A stretch of 12,310 bases of DNA from Acidobacteriota bacterium (lineage in GTDB: Bacteria; Acidobacteriota; Vicinamibacteria; Vicinamibacterales; Vicinamibacteraceae): positions 1 to 12,310 of the forward strand of contig JAEZDP010000192.1 of the NCBI GenBank assembly GCA_023418055.1. The letters are read 5' to 3'. Below are positions 1 to 10,084 of this stretch, one piece after another. The notes under the pieces are model-generated. The model was not told where the DNA came from. It searched no databases and worked only from the letters and a program-made list of their open reading frames with translations. Each line of letters starts with the position of its first letter. Within the stretch, counting starts at the first letter, position 1. The position numbers were made by a program, and so were the translations under genes.

Positions 1-1
1 A

Positions 2-2503
2 GCCGGTCGCGCGCTGCCCGCCGCTCTCGCCACTGCGCCGACGCCCATCCAGGCGGTGATGTCGAGCGACGGTCGTCACGTCGCGTGGCGTACCGACACC
101 GGGCCGATCACCGTCGTGGACCGCCAGGCCGGTGCCGAGGTCACCTACGACCTCGCGACGCTGCGCCCGCAAGGGGTCAGCGCGAGTGCTGTGGGGAAGG
201 TGTTCGGGATCAGTGACGATGGCCGCTTCCTCACGTACGCCGTGGTGGCCAGCGTCGCCACCGGGGGCCACACGACCATCGTGAGACTCGACCGGACCAC
301 TGCGACACATCTCGTGGTGTACGACAACCGTGACGGCCTCGCCTCCGGCCCCGCGACGGTGATCGGCGCCGTACCACGTGTGGCGGTGAGCCGCGATGGC
401 CAGACGTTCACGTGGATTCACATTGCGTCGAGCCCGACGCTGACGGCACAGGTATGGCTGCGGCAGGCATCGCAGCCGGCAGCCGTGTCCATTGGGACGA
501 CCTGCCTGGTTCCAGGCCTGCTCTATCCATCGCTCTGCATGAGCGCTCCCGCCGTGAGCGGCGACGGCCAGACCGTGCTGTACACCGCGGGCGACAACGC
601 CCCGACCGCACTGGCCTCGTACGACGTCGCCACTGGCACCACCACCCATCAGCCACAGGTGCGACCCGTCTCGTTCACGCCGGCGACCGAACCCCTCGCG
701 ACCCTCGCGACGACACTCGACGCCGCCTTCGTCGTCGCGCGCTCGAATCGAGCAGGCGACGTGTTGTTCGATCGGTCGCGCGGCCGGGTGGACACCCTCG
801 CGGGCAGTGCGCCCGCGTACACGCCCGTAGCCGTCAGCGACGATGGCGCCCGGGTGCTCCTCACGGGCGTCGCCGACACGTGGGCAAGTGCCGTGATCGA
901 CAGGTCGTCGGCCCTGCTGTTCCCGATGGACGGCGAGACGCGCGCGCTGGCGATCACCGCCGACGGCAGTGCCGTGCTCACGCTGACGCGCGACATGAAC
1001 CTGCAGGCCTTCGTGCTGGACGTCCGTGACCTCGACGCCGATGGCGACGGCATACTCGATGGGTGGGAGTCGTTCTTCGGACTGGATCCCACAGACGCGG
1101 GCGACGGCACGCTCGATGCCAATGGCGACGGCGTCTCCAACCTGCTCACATGGCAGCAGCGCGGTCATCCGACGGCGCTCGCATCGGCCACACGGCTCTT
1201 TGCCGAGGGTGCTGGAGGCGCCTTCTTCGATACCTCTGTCAGCATCTTCAACCCAGGGGCAGATGCCGCCGCGGTTGTCGTCAGGTTCCTTGGAACCAAC
1301 GGCGAGCAGGCGAGCCGTGCCGTGCAACTGCCGCCGCAGCAGCGGGTGGACATCGACTCGTGCTGCGTGCCGACGCTCCACGCGTCGGAGTTCTCGGTCC
1401 AGGTCGAATCGGATCGACTGGTGGTCGCTGAGCGCCGTATGTCCTGGGATCGGACGACGGGCTACGGTAGTCACGCCAGCACCGGCACACCGTCGCCCTC
1501 AGAGACCTGGCACTTCGCGGAAGGCGCGACGATCGCCGGGTTCCAGACCTTCTACCTGCTGCAGAACCCTGGCGTCGATGCGGCCTCGGTGTCGATGGCG
1601 TACCTGCTGTCCGATGGACGCGTCGAGGAACGCACGCACATCGTTCCCGCCGGCAGCCGATACACGATCTGGGTCAACCAGGAGGGGGCTCCGCTCGACG
1701 CGGCCGAGTTCGCGGCCACCGTCACGGCCTCACGGCCCGTGGTGGCGGAACGGGCGATGTACCGCCCGGCGGAAGGACGTGCGTTTGCCGCCGGGAGCAA
1801 CGCCATGGGCGTGACCGCGCCTGCGATGTCGTGGTCGTTTGCCGAGGGTGCGACGGGTGACTTCTTCGACACGTTCATCCTCGTCGCGAACGTGGCGCAG
1901 GAGGCCGGAACGGTCACGGCGGAGTTCCGCACGACTGATGCCCAGGGCACGCCCATCACGGTCTCGAAGTCGTACGAGGTCGCCGCGCGTACCAGGCTGA
2001 CAATCTGGATCGATCAGGAGGACGCGCGACTTGCGAGTGGCGCCGTCAGCACGAAGGTCACCGCAGACGTCCCCGTGGTGGCGGAACGGGCGATGTGGTG
2101 GCCCGGCACGCCGCGCACCTGGCAGGAGGCGCACGCCGAGTTCGGTGCCACGGCAACCGCGACGCGGTGGGCCATCGCCGATGGCGAGATGAACCTCGCC
2201 ACCGGGACGGACACGTTCGTGCTGGTGGATGCCGACACGGGCGGACTGCCCGCCACGGCTCGTGTGACGGTGTACCCGTCGACGGGCTTCCCCCTCGCTC
2301 GCGAGGTGGCGCTCGGGGAAGGGCGCAACACGTTGTGGATGGCGCAGCTCTTTCCCGAGGTCTCCGGGCAGCGCTTCGCCGTCGTGGTCGAGTCGCTCGA
2401 TCGGCCTGGCGGCGCGGCGGCCCTGACCGTCGAGAAGGCGCTCTACAGCGGGTGGTTCGGGGCAGGTGCCGCTGCGCTGGCGACACCCCTGCCCGAAAGC
2501 TGA
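2..2503 (+). CDS. Secreted propeller/repeat protein, 5'-truncated by the window edge
   Basis: The reading frame is open to the left edge, so the true start lies outside; the ATG codons at 56 and 59 are internal. About the first 1,020 bases encode TolB/WD40-like blades, recognised by recurring 'S-x-DG-x' turns (SSDGRHVAW, SDDGRFLTY, SRDGQTFTW, SGDGQTVLY, SDDGARVLL, TADGSAVLT). At about 1028-1165 comes an Asp-rich calcium-loop segment (DLDADGDGILDGWE, then DANGDGVSN), similar to thrombospondin type 3 repeats. From about 1190 to the end there are four copies of a module of about 105-112 residues. Each opens with F-A-E-G (1199, 1514, 1838; degenerate A-I-A-D-G near 2174) and closes with V-V-A-E-R-x-M or a variant. 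The modules resemble beta-sandwich repeats at the ends of exported proteins. No catalytic motif is visible. Probably extracellular or surface-exposed, with an adhesion or scaffold role; that role is inference. Confidence 0.85.
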   Translation, partial: AGRALPAALATAPTPIQAVMSSDGRHVAWRTDTGPITVVDRQAGAEVTYDLATLRPQGVSASAVGKVFGISDDGRFLTYAVVASVATGGHTTIVRLDRTTATHLVVYDNRDGLASGPATVIGAVPRVAVSRDGQTFTWIHIASSPTLTAQVWLRQASQPAAVSIGTTCLVPGLLYPSLCMSAPAVSGDGQTVLYTAGDNAPTALASYDVATGTTTHQPQVRPVSFTPATEPLATLATTLDAAFVVARSNRAGDVLFDRSRGRVDTLAGSAPAYTPVAVSDDGARVLLTGVADTWASAVIDRSSALLFPMDGETRALAITADGSAVLTLTRDMNLQAFVLDVRDLDADGDGILDGWESFFGLDPTDAGDGTLDANGDGVSNLLTWQQRGHPTALASATRLFAEGAGGAFFDTSVSIFNPGADAAAVVVRFLGTNGEQASRAVQLPPQQRVDIDSCCVPTLHASEFSVQVESDRLVVAERRMSWDRTTGYGSHASTGTPSPSETWHFAEGATIAGFQTFYLLQNPGVDAASVSMAYLLSDGRVEERTHIVPAGSRYTIWVNQEGAPLDAAEFAATVTASRPVVAERAMYRPAEGRAFAAGSNAMGVTAPAMSWSFAEGATGDFFDTFILVANVAQEAGTVTAEFRTTDAQGTPITVSKSYEVAARTRLTIWIDQEDARLASGAVSTKVTADVPVVAERAMWWPGTPRTWQEAHAEFGATATATRWAIADGEMNLATGTDTFVLVDADTGGLPATARVTVYPSTGFPLAREVALGEGRNTLWMAQLFPEVSGQRFAVVVESLDRPGGAAALTVEKALYSGWFGAGAAALATPLPES

Positions 2504-2504
2504 G

Positions 2505-2523
2505 GCTGAGGCAACGGCTCAGC
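2505..2523 (+). terminator. Possible hairpin terminator after the propeller/repeat gene
   Basis: Two base pairs after the stop codon, GCTGAG (2505-2510) pairs with CTCAGC (2518-2523) across a 7-base loop. A second GCTGAG (2499-2504) overlaps the stop and a second CTCAGC lies at 2530-2535, so alternative or nested pairings are possible. No T-tract follows, so intrinsic termination is uncertain. The rest of the 136-bp gap before the convergent bipA end holds nothing I can identify. Confidence 0.3.
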
Positions 2524-2639
2524 GTTCGGCTCAGCGTACTCGGCACCTACTTCGAGGTCACCGCTCTTGTGTGCGACGCCCCTCTCCGAAGAAATGCGCG
2601 GATGTGCTACGCGTGACACTTCGCCGGCCGACGGTGGGG

Positions 2640-4469
<1,830 letters not shown>

Positions 4470-4475
4470 CCCCCC

Positions 4476-4481
4476 AGTATA
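4476..4481 (-). promoter_or_regulatory. Possible -10 box for bipA (TATACT)
   Basis: On the minus strand TATACT ends six bases before the bipA ATG, so a transcript from it would begin at or next to the start codon. No recognisable -35 hexamer lies 16-18 bp upstream (CAGGGC at the 17-bp position) and there is no TGn extension. It may be coincidence. Confidence 0.25.
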
Positions 4482-4513
4482 GCGGAGGCGCCCCGGTGGC
4501 CCTGTCGCGTCAG

Positions 4514-4546
4514 GCCGCCGCGCGGGGCGGCACGCCGCTGCGGCGT
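4514..4546 (-). terminator. Tandem GC hairpins between the methyltransferase gene and bipA
   Basis: Two adjacent inverted repeats lie just after the methyltransferase stop on the minus strand. ACGCCG (4532-4537) pairs with CGGCGT (4541-4546) over a 3-base loop, and GCCGCC (4514-4519) pairs with GGCGGC (4526-4531) over 6 bases. They are strong stems but no U-tract follows, so this may be a weak or Rho-assisted terminator. Confidence 0.35.
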
Positions 4547-4550
4547 CACG

Positions 4551-5303
4551 TCACGGCCCACCGGGCTTGCGCCCCGTCACCGCCACCCAGGCCTCGTCGA
4601 ACTGGTGGACCTCGACGCCGGAGAATCCCGCGCGCTCGGCATACGCGCGCAGTTCGTCGCACGTTGAGACCATGGCTATGTACGCCGGACGGGCCATGGG
4701 TGGGTACGCGGCCGCGTCCTGGAACACCTGCCACCCGACGTCCGAGCCGAGGTCGAGGTTGTCGGCATACAGGCGTCCGCCTGGCCGGAGCACCCGAAAC
4801 GCCTCCTCGACGTAGCGGTAGCGGTCCCATTGCTCGAGGTGCATGAAGACGACCGTGCAATACACCAGGTCCACGCTGCCTGACGGGATCTCGCGCAGCC
4901 CGACATCCGCCAGCTCGATCAGGCGCACGTTGTCGAGGTGCGCCAGCCGCCGGGCCGCATGCGACAGCATGTTGCTCGCGATGTCGGCGCCAATCCAGCG
5001 GGCACACCGCGGCGCCAGCGCCGCCCCGACCCTGCCCACGCCGCAGCCAATCTCGAGAACGACATCCGCGGGGCTGAGGCCCACCAGCCGCTCCAGGGTG
5101 GCAAGCGTCTGACCGGCCGACCGCTCGAACGTCTCGTCGTCGGCCGCCGATGCCACGTACATGAGGGCGTCGCTCTCGCGCGCCGACAGCCGCTGCCATG
5201 TCGCCTTGTAGTGCGACCTGCGGGTACGCACGGCCCACGCCTCATGCCGCCGGCTCCACAACCAGACGGCCGCCCGCACGCCAGCCTTCAGTCGTCGTCT
5301 CAC
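4551..5303 (-). CDS. Class I SAM-dependent methyltransferase
   Basis: Transfers a methyl group from S-adenosylmethionine to an unidentified acceptor. The Rossmann signature VVLEIGCGVGRVG (motif I, SAM binding) lies about 80 residues in. It is followed by the acidic strand WIGADIASNML, the segment GSVDLVYCTVVFMHLEQWD, and EAFRVLRPGGRLYADNLDL, the usual post-motif strand of methyltransferase type 11/25 domains. I chose the GTG at 5303 (250 residues) because GGA stands close upstream and codon use becomes typical there. The frame stays open to a GTG at 5447 (298 residues), but that extension has poor codon bias and no good ribosome-binding site. It could belong to a transcript with the upstream GH43-like gene, with no evident functional link. 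The substrate cannot be told from the sequence. Confidence 0.87.
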   Translation of the reverse strand: MRRRLKAGVRAAVWLWSRRHEAWAVRTRRSHYKATWQRLSARESDALMYVASAADDETFERSAGQTLATLERLVGLSPADVVLEIGCGVGRVGAALAPRCARWIGADIASNMLSHAARRLAHLDNVRLIELADVGLREIPSGSVDLVYCTVVFMHLEQWDRYRYVEEAFRVLRPGGRLYADNLDLGSDVGWQVFQDAAAYPPMARPAYIAMVSTCDELRAYAERAGFSGVEVHQFDEAWVAVTGRKPGGP

Positions 5304-5478
5304 GATTTCCACACCTGCCAAGAGAGCAAGAGGGACGCCAGCGACGAAGCCGTCGCCATGCGCGCGAATCGGGCCGCCCGGCCGCCCGCCTCGCAGTTTC
5401 TGCCACTTCGGACATAGCCCCACCTCGCAGAATCTCCCATCATCCACAACCGGCTCAGGGTGGGGAGGTACGGCTTCC

Positions 5479-6972
5479 TCAACGCACGCAGAAGAGAGCC
5501 GGACCCACCGGATGCTGCGCCCACTGCGACGGGCTGATCCAACTCATGGACGAGGCGTTGGCGCTCACGAGGTCGTAACAGCTGGCGGGCCAGAGTTGGC
5601 CGTCGCCGAGAAGGAATGCGCCCGGGGTGCCATGCGAGTAGTAGACCGGCGCTCCCTGGAAGAGGGAGGGTCCGGCCGGGATGTTCGCGTAGATCTCCCA
5701 CGCGACGTTGTAGACGGTCTTCGACAGCTTCAGCAGCGAGGAGGCCAGCTGGAAGTGCAGCCGGCGACCTCCCACGACCACGGCCCACGGCATGCCAGCC
5801 GTCGTGACGGCGGTTCCCTCGAACACGCGAGGCAGCCGGGCACAGGCGCAGGAGAGGCTCGTGGAGAAGTCGAAGCCCACGTGTGCAAGCCCCCAGCGCG
5901 AGAAGTCACCCGCCGGGCCGACCGACCGCAGCAGGTCGATGGGCACCACACCGCAGGCGTTGGTGGACGCCACGGCGTGTTTGTCAGGGCGCGACACGAG
6001 CCCGGGACCTTCGTTCCAGTCCGCGGGCTGCGCGTGCGAGGCGAGGGTCGTGGCGAGCGCCCGGTTCCAGAGCGTCACGCGTATACGTTTCCCCCCTGGC
6101 GAGATGACCGCGTCGGCCACCGCGAAGGCGTCGAGCATGTCCACGAACTGCCAGTCCACCGAGAAGGCCTCGAGGAGCCTGAAGCGCGTGTCGTTCTGCG
6201 GCGTCTTCGGCGCAAACGTGCCGGGTGCGACGAGCGTCTCGACGGCGGTGCGGAAGGTGGGGTCCGGTGATCGCAGCACGTAGATGCCCGCCCCGTTCAC
6301 CGTGTTGCTCGCGTAGCCGGTCGTGTCGGTGTACGCGAGGTAGAAGAGGCCGTCGACGTGCGTGACGCTGGGCTGACCGGCGCCGTACCCTCGCGATGCC
6401 GCCAGCGACGGATACTCCGGATGCCCGGCCCCGCGTACCGCTGTGACGATGGGGCGCCCGCCGTTCAGGCGCGTCCACGACAGCCCGTCCACGCTCGTCG
6501 CCACGCCGATGGCTCCCGACGTATGGCCAGCCGCCGGATAGACGATGTTGTTGTGGCCGCCGTAGTACATGTAGTAGACGCCGTTGACGCGGACGACCGA
6601 GGGGTCGCACGTGTGGAAGCCGTCGAAGGCGGCCGGATTGCCGGCGTTCCGGAACACCGGCACCGGCGTCGTCCACGGGCCGGCGGGCGATGGTGCGGTC
6701 GCGTACGCCACCTGGTCGCCGTGGTACGAGCGGTGCGGCGCTGCGCCTTCGTAGTGGCCCGTGCAGAACCACGCGCGATAGACGCCGTCGAACATCACCG
6801 ACGGCACGTACTCGTAGTTGTCGGGCACCTGCAGCACCGCGCCGTCATGCCCCCGGCTGGACGTGCCCCACAGCAGCGGCGCCTGGCACGACTGCGTGGA
6901 CGCATCGCCCGCCTGCACGCACAGCAGCACCACGACCAGCCACGACGACCTCCTGAACGACGCGATCGACAT
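5479..6972 (-). CDS. Secreted five-bladed beta-propeller protein, GH43-like
   Basis: This 497-residue protein starts with an export signal: basic SFRR, hydrophobic SWLVVVLLCVQA, and probable cleavage near residue 25. The mature part has the blade pattern of the GH43/GH32/GH62 (furanosidase) fold. Recurrent P-S-V plus aromatic strands occur at VPSVMFDGVYRAWF (56-69), DPSVVRVNGVYYMYYGG (123-139) and QPSVTHVDGLFYLAYTDT (200-217), with 'GVATSVDGLSWTRL' between blades. The DPSV Asp resembles the conserved first-blade Asp of GH43, but I cannot assign a full catalytic triad. The C-terminal third (from about residue 330) is less familiar and rich in Cys and aromatic residues. A strong Shine-Dalgarno (GGAGGTGA) precedes the ATG. 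It could be a polysaccharide-degrading enzyme or a non-catalytic carbohydrate-binding propeller. Confidence 0.85.
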   Translation of the reverse strand: MSIASFRRSSWLVVVLLCVQAGDASTQSCQAPLLWGTSSRGHDGAVLQVPDNYEYVPSVMFDGVYRAWFCTGHYEGAAPHRSYHGDQVAYATAPSPAGPWTTPVPVFRNAGNPAAFDGFHTCDPSVVRVNGVYYMYYGGHNNIVYPAAGHTSGAIGVATSVDGLSWTRLNGGRPIVTAVRGAGHPEYPSLAASRGYGAGQPSVTHVDGLFYLAYTDTTGYASNTVNGAGIYVLRSPDPTFRTAVETLVAPGTFAPKTPQNDTRFRLLEAFSVDWQFVDMLDAFAVADAVISPGGKRIRVTLWNRALATTLASHAQPADWNEGPGLVSRPDKHAVASTNACGVVPIDLLRSVGPAGDFSRWGLAHVGFDFSTSLSCACARLPRVFEGTAVTTAGMPWAVVVGGRRLHFQLASSLLKLSKTVYNVAWEIYANIPAGPSLFQGAPVYYSHGTPGAFLLGDGQLWPASCYDLVSANASSMSWISPSQWAQHPVGPALFCVR

Positions 6973-6978
6973 CTCTCA

Positions 6979-6995
6979 CCTCCGGTGCACGGAGG
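6979..6995 (-). promoter_or_regulatory. Shine-Dalgarno of the GH43-like gene inside a hairpin
   Basis: On the minus strand CCTCCG (rc of 6990-6995) can pair with CGGAGG (rc of 6979-6984) around a 5-base loop. The 3' arm contains the GGAGG ribosome-binding site that ends about seven bases before the ATG. The leader could therefore mask its own ribosome-binding site. The pairing is seen directly; regulation is inference. Confidence 0.4.
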
Positions 6996-7084
6996 AGCAA
7001 GATGGGATCCAATGCGTAGGCGAACGATAACCAGTGATCTTCGGCGCGTCGTGACGAGGACGTTGAAGTTTCGGCAAGCCCGCC

Positions 7085-7099
7085 GCGCGCCACGCGCGC
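7085..7099 (-). terminator. Possible hairpin downstream of tctA
   Basis: GCGCGC (7085-7090) and its self-complementary copy (7094-7099) flank a 3-base loop about 50 bp beyond the tctA stop on the minus strand. No T-tract follows. The rest of the 176-bp gap between tctA and the GH43-like gene (6973-7148) shows no gene. Confidence 0.25.
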
Positions 7100-7148
7100 A
7101 GATTCCGCTACGTCGCGGGCCGCCCCAGGCGTCGTCCGAAGGCGCGCG

Positions 7149-8717
7149 TCACGACGTGGATGCCGGGCGTGCGGCCCCTCGCTCGCGCAGCCAGAGCACG
7201 AGCGGCGTGACCCACATCGCCACAGCGATCAGGCCGAGCACCGCCGCCATCGGCCGCCCGAAGAAGGCAAGCACGCCGCCGTCGGTGGACGTCAGCGTCT
7301 GGATGAAGCGCTCCTCGAGCGGGGTGCCGAGGATGATGCCGAGAATCACCGGCCCGGAGGGCACGTCGCGCCGGTCGAGCAGGAAGCCGAGCAGACCCAT
7401 CGCGCCCATCACGAACACGTCGAAGGGGCTGCCATTGATGGCGTAGGAGCCCGTGATGCAGAACACGAGGATGACGGGCAGCAGGATGCGCCTCGGCGTC
7501 CGGCGGATGGCCTCGCCCGCCCGGATGGCCAGCATGCCCGTGACGAGCAGCACCGGCGCCGTCGCGATGAACAGCAGGTAGATGCCGTAGACGACCGGTG
7601 CCTGCGTCGTGAAGATGTCGGGGCCCGGTGTCACGTTCTTCATCATCAGGATGCCGATGACGATGGCGGTGATGGAGTCGCCGGGGATAGCGAAGACCAG
7701 GGCCGGGATCCAGGCGGCAGGCAGCGCGGCATTCTTGGCGGCCGCGCCGTCGGCAACGGCCTGCAGCGAGCCGCGCCCGAACGCCTCGGGCTCGGCGGCG
7801 AACCGCTTGGACGTGCCCACGCTCACCCATGCCGCAATGTCGGCGCCAGCCCCTGGCAGCATGCCGATGACCGACCCCACCGCACCCGACCGCAGCAGGT
7901 GCCACCGCTGTCGCAGCATGAAGGGCAGCCCGCGTGTCAGCGCGCCCGCGCCAGCCGCCGCAATCGCCCGTCGCAGCCACGACGGCGCCGGCCCGACCTC
8001 AGCCCCGCCCGCCGGCATCGCTGCCACGTCGGTGAGCCGCGGCGCGAACATGTTGCGCAGGATCTCCGAGACGCCGAAGAGCCCGATCATCGCCGGGATG
8101 AAGTTGATGCCCTGGTAGAGCTCCGGCCGTCCGAACGTCAGGCGTGCCTCGGCGTGCACCGAACTGAGGCCGACCATGCTGAGCAACAGCCCGATCACCA
8201 GGGCCAGCAGCCCGCGCAGCAGCGACCCGCGCGAGACCACCACCGCACAACTCAGGCCCAGCACGTACAGCCAGAAATACTCGACCACGCTGAAGGTGCG
8301 CGCGGCCACGTCGGCCAGGAACGGCGCCATCACGATCAGCACCAGCGCGCCGAAGATGCTGCCGAGGGCGCTGGCCAGCACGCAGACGCTCTGCACCAGG
8401 TCGCCCTGGCCCTGCCTCGTCAGCCCATATGCATCATCGGTGTAGGCCGCACTCGCCGGCGTGCCCGGAATGCGCAGCATCGCATTCGGGATGTCTCCGG
8501 CGTAGAGCGCGCACGCGGTGAGTGTGACGAGCGCCGCCATCGACGGGATCGGGTCCATGAAGTAGACGATGGGCACGACGAGCGCGACGGCCATCGTCGC
8601 CGTGAGGCCGGGAATGGCGCCCATGAAGGTGCCATACAGCGCCGAGACGATGATGACCAGCCAGACGTAGGGGTTCAGCAGGACGAGGTCGATGGCCTGA
8701 AGCAGGGCGTGATCCAT
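7149..8717 (-). CDS. tctA: TctA-family large membrane subunit of a tripartite tricarboxylate transporter
   Basis: Main permease subunit (about 12 membrane helices) of a TTT carrier, which imports carboxylates captured by a periplasmic TctC protein. Family motifs are clear: GAIPGLTATMAVALVVP (residues 33-49), LRIPGTPASAAYTDDAY (81-97), the second half-repeat GMLPGAGADIAAWVSVGTS, and FAIPGDSITAIVIGIL followed by VTPGPDIF. The 522-residue length is normal. I chose the ATG at 8717 (MDHALLQAID): the frame extends to 8777, but that part overlaps the upstream gene and is not TctA-like. GGTGGTGAG, which includes the upstream gene's TGA, serves as ribosome-binding site. It lies 10 bp after the TctC-TctB fusion gene, so the two are surely co-transcribed. 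The substrate is unknown; TTT members carry citrate, tartrate, terephthalate and other acids. Confidence 0.95.
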   Translation of the reverse strand: MDHALLQAIDLVLLNPYVWLVIIVSALYGTFMGAIPGLTATMAVALVVPIVYFMDPIPSMAALVTLTACALYAGDIPNAMLRIPGTPASAAYTDDAYGLTRQGQGDLVQSVCVLASALGSIFGALVLIVMAPFLADVAARTFSVVEYFWLYVLGLSCAVVVSRGSLLRGLLALVIGLLLSMVGLSSVHAEARLTFGRPELYQGINFIPAMIGLFGVSEILRNMFAPRLTDVAAMPAGGAEVGPAPSWLRRAIAAAGAGALTRGLPFMLRQRWHLLRSGAVGSVIGMLPGAGADIAAWVSVGTSKRFAAEPEAFGRGSLQAVADGAAAKNAALPAAWIPALVFAIPGDSITAIVIGILMMKNVTPGPDIFTTQAPVVYGIYLLFIATAPVLLVTGMLAIRAGEAIRRTPRRILLPVILVFCITGSYAINGSPFDVFVMGAMGLLGFLLDRRDVPSGPVILGIILGTPLEERFIQTLTSTDGGVLAFFGRPMAAVLGLIAVAMWVTPLVLWLRERGAARPASTS

Positions 8718-8727
8718 GAAACGCGTC

Positions 8728-10065
8728 TCACCACCCGAAGAGGCCGCGTGGCAGCGGCACTCGGAGGACGTTGGCAAAGACCTGGTAGATGGTGGCGACG
8801 ACAGGCAGCGACACCGCGAGGGTCGTCATCCAACTGACAGCGAGCCAGCGCATGAGCCCCACGAGGATGACCGTCATCGTCAGCACGAAACCGAGCACCT
8901 CGCCGACGGCGAGGTAGAAGGCGACGGCCCCCAGGACGGCCCCGACGCGTGCGGCGCCCTGCCACGAGTACGGCTCGGCGCCTTCGGCGCGGCCGAGCTG
9001 ACCCGTTGCTAGCAGGATGACGAGCGAGATCAGGCCAAGCCCTCCGAGTACGGCCGGGAAGACGCGGGGCCCGACGACGCCCTTGCCGAGGTCCTGGAAG
9101 GCGTCGCTGCGAAGGATGGTGCCGAAGCGCGCGTCGAGGCCGGCGAGCGTGGCGGTGAACTGCTCCGGTCCCTGGTAGTCCCAGTTGAAGCCGGCCTGGC
9201 GCATGAACTCACGGAAGTCGTCGCTTCCGACGGCACGTTCGAGGGCCGGCGTCAGCACGGCGACGGCGTCAGGGTCGGTGCCGGCCGGCACACCCACGCC
9301 GCGCCATACGCCGATCGCCCCGTCCACGCCCTGTTCCTTCATCGTCGGGACGTCGGGAAACTGGGCGACGCGTGCATCGGCCATCACGCCCAGCGCCCGA
9401 ATCTCGCCTGCGTCCAGGAGCGACCGGGCTTCGGGCAGGCTCGACGCCACGATGTCGATGCCGCCGGCCATCAGTTCCTGGAGCGAGGGGGCCGTGCCCT
9501 CGATGGAAATCCAGCGGACGCCGTCGGCAGGTGCGCCGATCTGCTCGAGCCAGCCGACGAGCGCGACGTGCCAGATGCCGCCAAGAGCGGTTCCCGAGGC
9601 CTTGAGCGCGCGTGGGTTGGCCAGCACGTGCGCGTTGAGGTCCTGCAGCGTCTGCCAGGGTGCGTCCTTCCGGACGAAGATGGCTGCCGGGTCACGGTTG
9701 AGCAGGGCCAGTGGCTGAAAATCTGCCGGCGTGATGGGCGTGAGCCCGCGCCAGTGCAGCATGTTCAGTTCCGCCGTGATGAGCGTGATGGTGTAGCCGT
9801 CGCCGCGTGCGAGGGCCCCTCGGGTGTGGCCCGTCACGCCCGACGCGCCCGTGGCGTTGATGACGTTCACCGGCATGTCCAGCTCCCGCTCGAGCGAGAC
9901 GGCCAGCTGCCGCGCCACGCGGTCCGTACCGCCCCCCGCGGCCCAGGGACAGATGAGGACGATGGGCTGGGTGGGGAAGGCGTCGCGTCCGCCGCTGCAC
10001 GCCGCCAGCATGAGTGCGAGCAGCGCCATGCAGGCGCGATGGGTCAGGGCACGTGGAAGGGCCAT
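8728..10065 (-). CDS. TctC-TctB fusion: lipoprotein solute-binding domain joined to the small TTT membrane subunit
   Basis: One 445-residue frame holds two normally separate TTT subunits. Residues 1-23 are a lipoprotein signal (ALLALMLAAC, lipobox L-A-A-C with Cys23). Residues about 30-325 are a Bug/TctC binding protein: PWAAGGGTDRVAR (40-52), NATGASGVTG (70-79), and LGVMADARVAQFPDVPTMKE (225-244), the typical late TctC motif. From about 331 the sequence becomes TctB: VGPRVFPAVLGGLGLISLVILL (331-352), about four hydrophobic segments, and the typical ending YQVFANVLRVPLPRGLF. The binding domain would thus be held by lipid at its N-terminus and by membrane helices at its C-terminus. No other tctB lies in the window. 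Start: the ATG at 10065 is preceded by a weak ribosome-binding site, and Met13 (10029) is an alternative. Divergent from the amidohydrolase gene. Confidence 0.93.
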   Translation of the reverse strand: MALPRALTHRACMALLALMLAACSGGRDAFPTQPIVLICPWAAGGGTDRVARQLAVSLERELDMPVNVINATGASGVTGHTRGALARGDGYTITLITAELNMLHWRGLTPITPADFQPLALLNRDPAAIFVRKDAPWQTLQDLNAHVLANPRALKASGTALGGIWHVALVGWLEQIGAPADGVRWISIEGTAPSLQELMAGGIDIVASSLPEARSLLDAGEIRALGVMADARVAQFPDVPTMKEQGVDGAIGVWRGVGVPAGTDPDAVAVLTPALERAVGSDDFREFMRQAGFNWDYQGPEQFTATLAGLDARFGTILRSDAFQDLGKGVVGPRVFPAVLGGLGLISLVILLATGQLGRAEGAEPYSWQGAARVGAVLGAVAFYLAVGEVLGFVLTMTVILVGLMRWLAVSWMTTLAVSLPVVATIYQVFANVLRVPLPRGLFGW

Positions 10066-10084
10066 TGGTGAAGCGTCGGTCGCC

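Noticed and set aside
5300..5359. Possible 19-residue hydrophobic leader peptide (ATG at 5359) whose TGA overlaps the methyltransferase GTG start
   Set aside because: The GTGA overlap is suggestive of coupling, but there is no ribosome-binding site evidence and the peptide is short. The overlap depends on an uncertain start choice.
8718..8777. N-terminal extension of TctA by 20 residues
   Set aside because: It overlaps the end of the TctCB gene, is polar and unlike the family, and a better-placed ATG at 8717 begins the expected first helix.
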